The position numbers were made by a program, and so were the translations under genes. A DNA stretch of 64,000 nucleotides from Selaginella moellendorffii (Eukaryota > Streptophyta > Lycopodiopsida > Selaginellales > Selaginellaceae). The notes under the pieces were generated by a model. The model made no database searches and was not told the origin of the DNA. It saw only the letters and a list, made by a program, of their open reading frames with translations. The stretch's first letter is position 1. The number at the start of each line of letters is the position of its first letter. The stretch spans positions 5,095,053-5,159,052 of the forward strand of contig NW_003314261.1 in assembly GCF_000143415.4 (NCBI RefSeq). Direction: 5' to 3'. Below, piece by piece: positions 11,388-21,084 of the stretch.

Positions 11388-12761
11388 TCACTGTGCGAGG
11401 AAGCGCTTGACATCTTCCGGCTTGCAATACCAATCGGGCACCAGGCGTGTGGCATGGGGCCGCAAATAGTTGAAGGAATTCTTGATCGTAGCCTCGGCCA
11501 CGCCAGCCACTCGCGATATCTCTGTAGTCGGAAAGAAACAATGTGACGACCACCAAGACAAAGCGAGAAACGTTACCTTTTAGAGGCTTCTTGTCCTCCG
11601 ATACCTGAGATATCATGTAAATCGCAGCGGCAGCGATCGAAATCGGACTCTTCCTGCAAGAATGACTGAATCCAAAACTTTGATCCAAAATGCCATCTAC
11701 CTTATGTCGAGCTCCTCCACCTTCTTCACTGTATCGGTTGCTGCTCGCACGGCTTGGTTGGTCATTCCCAAGTGCGAGCAAAAACGCCTCTGCAACAAGG
11801 AGTGTAAACGTCATCATCAGCATAACAAGCTTTTGATGCTTACCAAAAAGTCGCCAGCGTGAATGGAACCCATGGACATCGATTTTCCCATCTCTTCCTC
11901 CAGACGCTTGACAATAAAATTTGTGGCCCGTCCAATCTCCTTTTTCGTGGCACCATTGGCAACAGAGTGAATTTCTGCGGAAACAAAAGCCCCGTCAATG
12001 ACAAAGAACAAGAGGAAAAAAAAGAGCACACCATACCTTTGAACGTTCGCGGTTTATCCTCTTGTCTACAAGCAATGTATAAGCAAGCAGCCAAGATAGC
12101 ATCCTGACTCCGTCCCCTTATGGATTTCATATCCTCCACTTTTTTGTAAATCTCATCAGCACGATCCTTCATAACAAGGACGTTCTGTGCGTGAGCCCGG
12201 AAAGAAACGGCTAGTCTCCAAAGACTAGGACAAAGACCAAAAAACTCGCAGCAACACAACAACAACACGACTCGGATACTTTCTCAAACAGCCAGGCAAA
12301 CGCAAAAGACCTCAAACAAAATCACACCTTAATTGTGGATACCAATCCCAAGCTGCAAAACAAAACACAAAACTTCCAGTCAAGAGATTGTCCGAGCTAA
12401 AAAAGCAAGTTTTACCGATCAGCCATGGTGCCTATCGTCTTGAAAGCGAGGAGGAGCGCCCGGTCGGGGTTGGTTCCATGGTTTTGCCACTTGCCGAGGG
12501 CCGCATAGTCGCCCTGCGAGCCATTCCCCCTGGAGATGGTGGTAGAAAGGCCCCCATCCGTGAGAAGGGGATTCGAAGGGCCACCGACACGAACGGGGTC
12601 ATTGGAGCCGGAATCGTCCGAAAAGGTCTCCATTCGGAGCTCTCGTCGATGAAATGCGCCTCTAGCACCAGGCCGCACTCCATGCACACCGTATCCCCCG
12701 CGGCATGATCCACGACGATGTCCACCTCGCGCCGGCAATCCGGGCACACCGTCTTCTGCAT
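11388..12761 (-). CDS. TFIIB: General transcription factor TFIIB
   Basis: TFIIB bridges TBP and RNA polymerase II in the preinitiation complex. From 12761 the frame reads [20 protein letters not shown], then the second Cys pair in [12 protein letters not shown] (the zinc ribbon), then the B-reader region SSEWR. Later exons give the cyclin-like repeats, including the piece ending [20 protein letters not shown] and the C-terminus [16 protein letters not shown], stop 11388-11390. Short introns lie near 11.53-11.65, 11.77-11.85, 11.96-12.03, 12.1-12.3 and 12.37-12.42 kb. The frame is open 66 codons further upstream through an Ala/Ser/Arg-rich stretch. I chose the ATG that places the zinc ribbon at the N-terminus, as in other TFIIBs. 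Confidence 0.93.
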
Positions 12762-13062
12762 CCTCGCTCGCGCGCGCGCCCGCCTGGCGCTGGCGCTGGC
12801 GCTGGTAGCGCTGCTGCTAGCGGCTGGCTCACCTCGAGAATCAGGGAGAGATCTCACGCCGCGCGCCTTCGATAGAGGCGCTCTCTCGCCCTCCTCGTCG
12901 TCGCGGAGGATTAGGGCACAAGCTTCTGGAAAATAAGGGCAAGAGGAATTTATAAGCACAGGGGGCCGTGGATGAGGATCGACGGTATCCGTGCTAATCC
13001 CTGGATTGATACTAATGAAATTAACTAGTCATAATTAAACATTATTAAGATCGTCTTTCTCC

Positions 13063-13206
13063 TCAGTGGTGGTGGTGGTGGTGGTGGTGGTGGTCACTGT
13101 GATGGCGATGATCACCGTGATGGTGTTCTTTGCTCCACCCCTTGGCACAGCAAGCGCAAACGCACGCCACGGCCACACAAACGAGAAGATCCATGAACCA
13201 GCCCAT
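13063..13206 (-). CDS. 47-aa peptide: membrane segment, Cys cluster, His tail
   Basis: A short frame reads MGWFMDLLVCVAVACVCACC followed by AKGWSKE and an HHHGDHRHH stretch, ending in nine consecutive His before TGA. Residues 5-20 are hydrophobic with five Cys, suggesting a membrane anchor or signal peptide; the tail could bind Zn, Ni or Cu. The His run comes from a (GTG)n tract seen on the plus strand, so chance cannot be excluded, but the hydrophobic start, Lys linker and His tail form a sensible order. A longer overlapping frame (13035-13241) is the poly-Thr reading of the same tract. It lies between TFIIB and DUF569, both minus strand. I know no named family. Confidence 0.5.
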   Translation of the reverse strand: MGWFMDLLVCVAVACVCACCAKGWSKEHHHGDHRHHSDHHHHHHHHH

Positions 13207-13275
13207 CGCTTTGCAAGAACTTCTTTCCTTTGAAGAGACAAAGAAAAACCCTCCGCTATAAATACTCGGAAAGGA

Positions 13276-14118
13276 TTAACCGGACCTTAGAGAGCTCGAG
13301 GACGAAGATGACGACTTGAGAACAACGAGATAAATGGGAGAGGTACCTGGAGGGAGCTCCAAGTGGAGCGGATAGAGCTTGCTACTGTTGGCCGGGTGCC
13401 GGATACAAACCGCGAAGCTCTTGTCGTCGACCACGTCGATCTCCTTGCGGAGCTTCTTTGCGAGCTTGTCCGGGCTCCGGCCCCGGAAGAACACGTAGTG
13501 CCAGTGCGACGCGTCGCTCACCTCCGACTCCGCCTCGGCCACCATGTAGAAGACGATGCGTCCGTCGTAGAGCGGCGGCATTTTCGGCAGCGAAGAAACC
13601 TGTCCAAGAGCAAGGATCAAAGCGAGAAGAGCTTTTTCGTTTTTCTCTACCTGGAGTTTCGATGGAGGCGAGTCCACAACCTCGACTTTCCACAAGCTCC
13701 ACTCCGGACAGAAGCTATCGTGTGTCACAGAGCTCCTCCACGGCGGCAAGCAGCTGTTGGCCTGAAGAAAGTTTCCACTGTGCTCCACTCTCAGCTTCAC
13801 AGTAATCTCGTCCACCACAACAAGCTCCCACTCGACCGCGCAGTCCAGCTTCGACGGCCTCGTTTGCAGCACTTTCTTCCCTGTAGCTCCCCCCAGGCAA
13901 GGAATGTCCGACGCAGTGAGGTAGCAATCGTAGCAGCTCTTGAGCCTCAGGCGCTGGCTGTGCCCGACTTGCTCGACTCTCCACAGCGAAGCCATCGTAC
14001 TCGTCCCATCTCTGTCTTGAGAGACCGTCACAAAGTCGTCCTCGGCCCACAAGTACTTGCCATGGAATCCTTGAAGCCGCACATACTTCCTCGCACTGCC
14101 CTCCTCGGCCATGCTCAT
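13276..14118 (-). CDS. DUF569 beta-trefoil (actin cross-linking-like) protein
   Basis: The N-terminal half (YVRLQGFHGKYLWAEDD, then repeated blocks such as SCYDCYLTASDIP and HSGNFLQANSCLPPW) is the plant DUF569/fascin-like beta-trefoil domain. The C-terminal half carries the accompanying DUF569 module: GRIVFYMVAEAESEV, HYVFFRGRSP, SKLYPLHLELPPGTSPIYLV. It ends in a run of Ser. A 51-bp segment, 13600-13650, starts GTAGAG, ends ACAG and interrupts the two halves. It is in frame with no stop, so the uninterrupted 280-aa frame probably contains a retained intron. The mature protein is then 263 aa (261 if the second ATG at 14112 is used). Biochemical role in plants is not established. Confidence 0.85.
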   Translation of the reverse strand: MSMAEEGSARKYVRLQGFHGKYLWAEDDFVTVSQDRDGTSTMASLWRVEQVGHSQRLRLKSCYDCYLTASDIPCLGGATGKKVLQTRPSKLDCAVEWELVVVDEITVKLRVEHSGNFLQANSCLPPWRSSVTHDSFCPEWSLWKVEVVDSPPSKLQVEKNEKALLALILALGQVSSLPKMPPLYDGRIVFYMVAEAESEVSDASHWHYVFFRGRSPDKLAKKLRKEIDVVDDKSFAVCIRHPANSSKLYPLHLELPPGTSPIYLVVLKSSSSSSSSLRSG

Positions 14119-14346
14119 TGATCGAGCTCTCGAGCTTTACAAACTTCTTCGCTGCTTTCCCTGGAACTTCACTGTGTAACTCTCTCGCTATCTTTCTAGT
14201 TGCCGACTGCCTAGAACTGTCACTCTTCCTAACCGTATGACACTCTTAGCCTAACCAAGGCCCTGCAACCACTCGCGACTGACCACGTAGCGAGCTTAAC
14301 TGACTACCACCTAACTATCCATCCAGACCTGGTAGCTAGTAGTTAG

Positions 14347-15110
<764 letters not shown>

Positions 15111-15205
15111 TTAGGGCTAGCCCAGGAGTAAAATATAGTTTGACTAATCACACTAAAATTTGCCAGCAATATTTTTTTCTCAAATGATTCATCCAAAACC
15201 TATCA

Positions 15206-15290
15206 TCCTTGATCAAATCGCACATTTTTCTTGGACGCATCACGAGATTTTAGGGCTTTTGCAGCCCTCTTTTTAAAGTAAAATAGGGTT
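15206..15290. repeat. Partial duplicate of AK6 5' end with internal deletion
   Basis: TCCTTGATCAAATCGC-CACATTT at 15206 repeats 14974-15000 inside AK6 exon 1. It is followed within about 10 bp by CATCACGAGATTTTAGGGCT (15239-15258), an exact copy of 15100-15119 at the AK6 start codon and leader. The copy lacks the roughly 100 bp between them, including the P-loop codons. A similar TAAAATA-GTTTG stretch follows both. It lies in the AK6/ENY2 divergent promoter region. Confidence 0.75.
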
Positions 15291-15352
15291 TGTGGGCAAA
15301 AATGTATGGCGCGTTTGTTTGCTCTGTTTTGTGGGATTGATCCTGTAATGGC

Positions 15353-15850
15353 ATGGAATTGGAATGCAGGAGAGCTTCGCTCCATCGTCCCGGCGAAGAT
15401 CTGCACAAGCGCGACGAGCCGTCGCTGCAGGAAGCGATCAATCTTAAGGTAGAAGGAATTGTCCTCCTTTTCTCTTTTAATAAGAACAGCGAAAGTAGCT
15501 CGTCGAGAGCGGGGAAAAGGAGAAGCTCAAGGATCTTTTGCGAGAGAGATTGATCGAGTGTGGATGGAAAGACGAATTAAAAGCACAGTGCCGGTAGATT
15601 TCCCAGTCCCTTTTCCTCTTGCCCATTCTCTTTCCCTCTTACAGAGCATTCACTCGGAAGAGAGGAAGATCAAACGTAACAATTGACGAGCTTGTCCGGG
15701 CTATCACTCCTAAAGGACGAGGTAACACGTCCGAGTTCTTTGGTTTTGTAAATCATACTCTCCGTTTTTGTTTCAGCTTTGGTTCCAGATGATGTCAAGG
15801 CAGAGCTTTTGCAAAGAATCCGAACGTTTCTTCTGTCTGTCCAGTTCTGA
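15353..15850 (+). CDS. ENY2: ENY2/SUS1, SAGA and TREX-2 subunit
   Basis: ENY2 is a ~100-aa helical protein shared by the SAGA deubiquitinase module and the TREX-2 mRNA export complex. Four exons join in phase. Exon 1 from [20 protein letters not shown] ends [11 protein letters not shown]. Exon 2 gives [20 protein letters not shown] and CGWKDELKA. Exon 3 (from about 15,646) gives [20 protein letters not shown] and TPKGRA. Exon 4 gives [20 protein letters not shown], stop 15848-15850. The start at 15353 is the only ATG in frame in exon 1. The small exon size explains why no long frame is visible here. Confidence 0.92.
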
Positions 15851-15859
15851 TAGTAAGTT

Positions 15860-18029
15860 TAAGATGCTTCTGTTAAGTTGATCCTGGCAATTAGTTGAAT
15901 AATGCTGAATCTTAAACATGCCCTTATTTGCTTGTCATGCCCAGCTACGTGGGAAGTTAGTCTATTTATCAAACATGCCAACACTATCGTGGATTGCCAT
16001 TCTAAACCTTAGCAAGCTTGTAAGAAGCAAAATTAGGTAATATAAGTGTTCTTGTTCTTTTAGATTTGTGTGTTTCTCCATGCTTAGAGGCCATTTGTAG
16101 TAGGGTGGACCACCTCTGAAAAAATGACTAAGATTAAGGGACTAAAGAGGGGGAGGAACATTGCATTCATGTAAATAGACTCTCATGTTTCTTAGTTGGG
16201 CATAAGTGGATTGTAAACAATTTTATATATTGTGATATATATTTCTAACAAAGTTAATTGAGTTGTCTAAATTTTGAAGTGTTTTTACATCGTTAAAAGA
16301 TAGATTGGTTCCTCATGCTAGCCTTATCCCATTCTAAGAACACATATGTATACTTGTATGTTTATTACTATAGAGAATAAAGACATAAATGAAGACAATA
16401 ACATATGGCCTAAGAAATTAAAGACAAATTCAACCAACACAAAAAGGAAAACAGAACTCATAGCAAAAGAACATTGAATAACTCTTAACACACCCAACAT
16501 CATAAATTATGTTGATGCTTATGGAGCATGAATGGTTTAATTATCAACACTATGCTAAAAACATTTGCTATGCATTGCATGTAGCAATGTTTGGTTTGCT
16601 TAGTATTAGTGTTATTCCTACTTATTAATTTAATTAATAAAAAAATTATATTATAAATATGTTGATAATTTATAAACACAACAATAATCTTATTGAATAT
16701 TAAAAGTTAGATGGTAGAATAAACTAGAATATACTAGGAAGTGTTTAGGAAAGTTTATAAATTATAAATACATGATTAATCCAAATGAATAACAACAATT
16801 AGCTGGTAGAATATTCTACAATATCCAAGAACATTCTAGGTATATCCACTACCACCCTACAAGTTTACTTAAGCAAACCAAAAAGATAATCTCAACCAGA
16901 AAACAATAATACTATAAGAATATTTTTAACATTTCCACTAGATAACAGGATAAAAACTAATCAGCAAACAAATAAGTATTTTTCATACAAGATATAACCT
17001 CTAAAAAAATAATGCCAAATAAGTAGAGTATTAAACTTTCTATATGATGAAATTAGACTAAAAAAGCCACAACATATCAATGACACCACCTAGGAATTCG
17101 GTTAAAATGACACCAACAACAAGTGAACTGGTCTAGACCTAAACTTCTTTGTAATCACTTAAACAAAAAAGAAATTGATGAAGATAAAAACTAACTAATA
17201 CTTATCGTTCATAAGGGCCTGATAATGAGCTTTATTGAATTACCTTTCACTACATTGTTGCCAAAATCCTTTATTTATATAAATCCCTTTGATGATGTCA
17301 TTTTCTTGATCTCCCCATATTATCACTGTTTACAATAATCATGATATTCTAGGTCATTACAACCTATAATAGGATTAGGGGCCTTGGAGGAGAAAAAGGA
17401 AGAAGATGATTATCAAGGGCCCTCATGACCTCTTAATGATCAATATTTGTATTGCCTCGTTTTTTGCCAGTGTCATTTTTCTTAATTAACTTTACCTAGA
17501 AGTAGTATTATGGACATATGAAAAATCTTGAGCATAGTTAAGTTTTATTTTGATTATTATTCTAGTATTTATTATCTTTCTGCCACATGAGAATGCTGAC
17601 TTGTCCTCTAAGTACACCTCTAATACCTTAGGTTGTTCCAATATTTATTAAAGATTGCCCAAGCTACCATTTCAAGAACATGTGTCATTCGATTTGAAGT
17701 CACTAAATTATCTATTAAATAAATTAAAACAAAGATTGGACTGTATATATTTAAGAATTTATACAAAATTAAATTATGAAATAAAAAATATTTAATGTTG
17801 TAGTTTAATGGATAATATAATTCCAACCCATTCATATTACCAATTCTTTAATTATGTTATAAATGAGCTTCAAACAAAACAAAAATTCAACCTAAAGCTA
17901 AAAGCACTACCAGAAGCTAAAAATAATAAAAGTTTTTTCTTTACAGATATATACGATAGGACGATATTAACTATATATTTCTTTATATAAGAACTTTAGT
18001 TTTAATTATTTCAGAAAAATTTAAATAAA
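15860..18029. other. AT-rich gene-poor island, left part
   Basis: Base composition drops sharply from the GC-rich gene region to mostly A and T. I find no convincing exon or transposon protein in 15,860-17,990. The stretch holds one copy of a dispersed AT-rich repeat (16,645-16,860) and scattered TTTATAA-type short repeats. It continues without a break into the AT-rich lectin-like gene. Confidence 0.7.
16645..16860. repeat. AT-rich dispersed repeat, copy 1
   Basis: This block resembles 55,255-55,470. A 31-bp core at 16,738-16,768 is identical to 55,343-55,373. Flanking blocks in the same order (AATGAATAACAAC, TTAG-TGGT, ATAT-CTA-AATAT-CAAG) also match imperfectly. It is probably a non-autonomous or decayed mobile element; no ends or coding sequence can be defined. 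Confidence 0.7.
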
Positions 18030-18938
18030 ATGTTTAAAATTAAAACTGTAACTGTTTTCATTCTAAGTTATTCATATTTAGTACATATTTACTCAATTAA
18101 ATATGAATGGGGAAGTACTGAAGAAGAATGTTTCTTAAATGAGCAAGATGTTAATACTGTAATTAATGGCTTTTATACACTTGTAAGAAATATTGATCTT
18201 GATGAAGTTTATCCAATAACATATGAAGATGTATGTAGAGTTGAAACTTCTAGAGGAATTGTTTGTGTTAGAATTAAAAGATTTGAAAAATCAAAGCGTA
18301 ATAATATTTGTAAAATAGGAAAAACCACTTATACTAAATTTATGATTGGAAGAAGTTTAAGAATGTCATTCAATTCATTAATTACAGATAATCAAGGCCA
18401 TTTGATTCTTAAAGGTGCAAACTCAGCAAAAATAACTTCAAGAAACTATCAAATACATTATGCTATGGCATTAGGTCCATCAAGACCCCCAATTTTATTA
18501 TATAATTTTAAAACAAAATCACTATATGATTGTGATATTTCTCAAACTACTCTTGAAAGTGGAGATTTAAGAAGTCAATTTCTATATAGAGGAAATTTTT
18601 TAGTATCTCCAAATTCAAAACATATATTAATACTAGAATCTAGATGTAATTTAGTTATTTACTCTAAAAGGAATAAGATATGGGAAACTCCAATGGTTAA
18701 AAATATTGTGAATTGTTATGCTAAACTTCAAAACGATGGTAACTTTGTAATATATTCATATTCAAATAATGTTATATGGGCTAACAATATTTATTGTAAA
18801 AATCAACCAAGTTGTGTTACTTTTACATTTTATACCTTGCAGGATGATTGTAATTTTGTAGCTTATAGAATGAAGTTTCCAAATGATGTTTGGTGGCAAT
18901 CTGGCACTTCAAATCATGCACTATGTGATAATAGTTAA
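18030..18938 (+). CDS. Secreted bulb-lectin-like protein, AT-rich
   Basis: A single uninterrupted 302-aa frame in an AT-rich island. The first ~20 residues (MFKIKTVTVFILSYSYLVHI) look like a signal peptide. Residues about 25-115 are unassigned, with several Cys. The C-terminal half shows B-type (GNA-like) mannose-binding lectin repeats: SRCNLVIYSKRNKIWET, LQNDGNFVIYSYSNNVIWAN and LQDDCNFVAYR, ending NDVWWQSGTSN. The QxDxNxVxY carbohydrate motif is present only in relaxed form (Q-DGN-VIY and Q-DCN-VAY), so sugar binding is uncertain. Codons nearly always end in A or T, unlike every other intact gene nearby except the GST region. The combination with no intron suggests transfer or a very different evolutionary history. 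Confidence 0.75.
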   Translation: MFKIKTVTVFILSYSYLVHIYSIKYEWGSTEEECFLNEQDVNTVINGFYTLVRNIDLDEVYPITYEDVCRVETSRGIVCVRIKRFEKSKRNNICKIGKTTYTKFMIGRSLRMSFNSLITDNQGHLILKGANSAKITSRNYQIHYAMALGPSRPPILLYNFKTKSLYDCDISQTTLESGDLRSQFLYRGNFLVSPNSKHILILESRCNLVIYSKRNKIWETPMVKNIVNCYAKLQNDGNFVIYSYSNNVIWANNIYCKNQPSCVTFTFYTLQDDCNFVAYRMKFPNDVWWQSGTSNHALCDNS

Positions 18939-19980
18939 AAAGATATGCATTGAGTGAATAGTTTTAATTTAAAAATAAATGACTGAGCTCAGATTTGCAA
19001 AACACTTAAAATCAAGCTTTAGGACATCCATAATGACACAAGCAATACAATTCTAAGCTATCTCGCCGGTATTGCCAAAGTTTTCTTCAAACGTTACAAT
19101 CACCAGAGTCATCACTCCAAGCACGCGGAATTTGAGTAGCGTAGCGTAGTGAAATTCCCTTTACCCTCGTATTTAGTGTTGGCACAGCTTTTCATTCTCC
19201 TATCTGCCGTGGCAGGAGAAATCCTCAAAACCAAGCCAGTGGCATTGTTCTCCTTAGCCCGTGAAACTCGTGGCCTTTTGTCTTGTTGTAGTCCCGGACC
19301 GAGCCAAGACCAAAAGCTGCCACGCTGTTTGATCCAAAGACTCCTGTCTTTGGTATAAGCTCCAACGCAATGTGAGCAGTGGCCTTAGATGCATGAACCT
19401 CGTAAATTATTATAATCCATCCCCGATTCGTTGTTTGTATCTTCAGTCAAGGAAAATGATTTCACAGGCAAGTTGCTTGTAGCTCGACTTCGATGCACTG
19501 GCCTAGTTTTCTGCAAGACAATAATAACGTTTCTTTTTCCTGCGAGAGATTTCATAGAATCACATACCTCTTATTGATCATACACTGAATGACATGAAGC
19601 AAAAATCTGTAGTTTCGAGAGTGGATAGTTTTTTTTTTCAGTGGCTTCTCCATCCACCACCAGCTGAGCACACGCCTATAGAGAAAACAACCCACAAATT
19701 AGCGCTTAGTGCGAGACCGAATCTGTCCAGACCTCGTCACTTTAGGAGATGCCATCCGTCGGTACGTGGCGCGTCGGGCATTGCCATGTCAGACCATGTG
19801 CCCAGTGACCTGGCGACGCGTCACTGCTGCGTGGCAGCAGCCTTCTTAAGCGGCAGAGTCCCCCACTCCTTATCCCACACATAGCACGAAGCTCTAGTTC
19901 TCGTTCTCACGCTCTTCCCGTTCGTTACGCTACGTTTCTGCCTTCTTTGTTGGTTTTGCGTTCGTTCGTGTCGCTTCTAG

Positions 19981-20018
<38 letters not shown>

Positions 20019-20062
20019 AGCATATCGCACTACAAGAGAGAAGGCAAATTGTAACGAAGAAA
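18939..20062. other. Transition region and leader of the glyoxalase gene
   Basis: GC content rises again from about 18,985. On the minus strand, 19,200-19,440 holds overlapping open stretches (ALELIPKTGVFGSNSVAAFG in one frame), but I cannot build a gene. A (GA)n tract at 19,982-20,014 sits in the probable 5' leader of the downstream gene, a common position for GAGA-type plant leader elements. Confidence 0.5.
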
Positions 20063-20762
20063 ATGGCTTACAAAAAGTGGCAGTCGACTCCGCTGCCGCT
20101 CGCGTCGCTTAATCACATATCTCGAAACTGCAGCAATGTCCAGGAGGCGATGGATTTCTATGTCAACGTGCTGGGCTTCATCCCCGTCAAGCGCCCTGGA
20201 GCATTGAATTTCGAAGGAGCATGGTGAGCAGAAAGAGCAGAGAATAGAATTGGAAATATGGTGCTCACCGCTTTGCTTCTTTTTTTTTTTTTTGTCTTTT
20301 GCTGTTTCCTCTTTGATCTTCGGCTTCGACTCAAGGCTGTATAATTACGGCATCGGAATTCATCTTCTGCAGAGAGAGCCCGGCATCACTTACACCACCA
20401 ACAAGTCGGACCAGATCAACACCCGAGCTGATCACATCTCCTTCCAGGTGAGAGCCGCAAAAAGAAGTTTTGAGTTTGTGCGATAAAAACGAAAATTCCT
20501 GCTCTCGCAGTGCGAGGATATCGATCTGGTGGAGAAGAAACTGGTAGAAGCCGGATCCGCATTTGTGAGAAGAGTCGTCGAGGAAGCTGGCATCGAAGTG
20601 GAGCAGATATTCTTTCACGACCCGGATGGCTTCATGATCGAAGTGTGCACTTGCGAGAAGCTGCCGCTGGAGCCTCTAATAGGAGGAAACATGACCAACA
20701 TCCGCAGCTGCCTTATGCCGTACATGAGAACCTCGGCCATTACCACCATTGAAAAGTTCTAG
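20063..20762 (+). CDS. Glyoxalase I-like (VOC fold) protein
   Basis: Three exons: 20063-20223, 20336-20447 and 20511-20762. The protein (about 170 aa) starts MAYKKWQSTPLPLASLNHIS, then MDFYVNVLGFIPVKRPGALN, YNYGIGIHLLQ, RADHISFQ, and ends with FFHDPDGFMIEVC plus a short tail. This is the single-domain vicinal oxygen chelate layout: two beta-alpha-beta-beta-beta modules, with candidate metal ligands H (NHIS), H (DHISF) and E (MIEVC). Plant relatives are annotated as lactoylglutathione lyase / glyoxalase family members; the substrate here is not shown. The first intron carries a run of 13 T. Confidence 0.9.
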
Positions 20763-21084
20763 CTCGGAAGATTCTGCCGGTGAAGCGGGCTCCTCTCTGA
20801 GGTCCAAAAAATGAACAGTTCAGTTGAAATAGAAATCGTTGCTTAGCTCGGAAATCAGATAGGAATGGGCTACCGGACACGCAGTCGGCGCACTGCAGAC
20901 GAATCTTGTACGAAAGAGACGTATAAAAAATGTATTGAAAGGAACGAAATACCTCTAGACGATCTCGCTTGTCAGGATAAACACGAGGTTGTAAAAGTGG
21001 GAAAAAAATATCTTCTAGGCACCGGTGCGCACAACTACCAGCTTTTTACCTTGTATAAAGCCACTTTGGCAAAAGAAACGTGCG

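Noticed and set aside
13035-13241. Poly-Thr minus-strand frame
   Set aside because: Another frame of the (GTG)n tract; the His-tail frame has a better start and order.
19149-19440. Short open frames on both strands upstream of the glyoxalase gene
   Set aside because: Minus-strand stretches read smoothly but in two conflicting frames without a start; no model could be closed.
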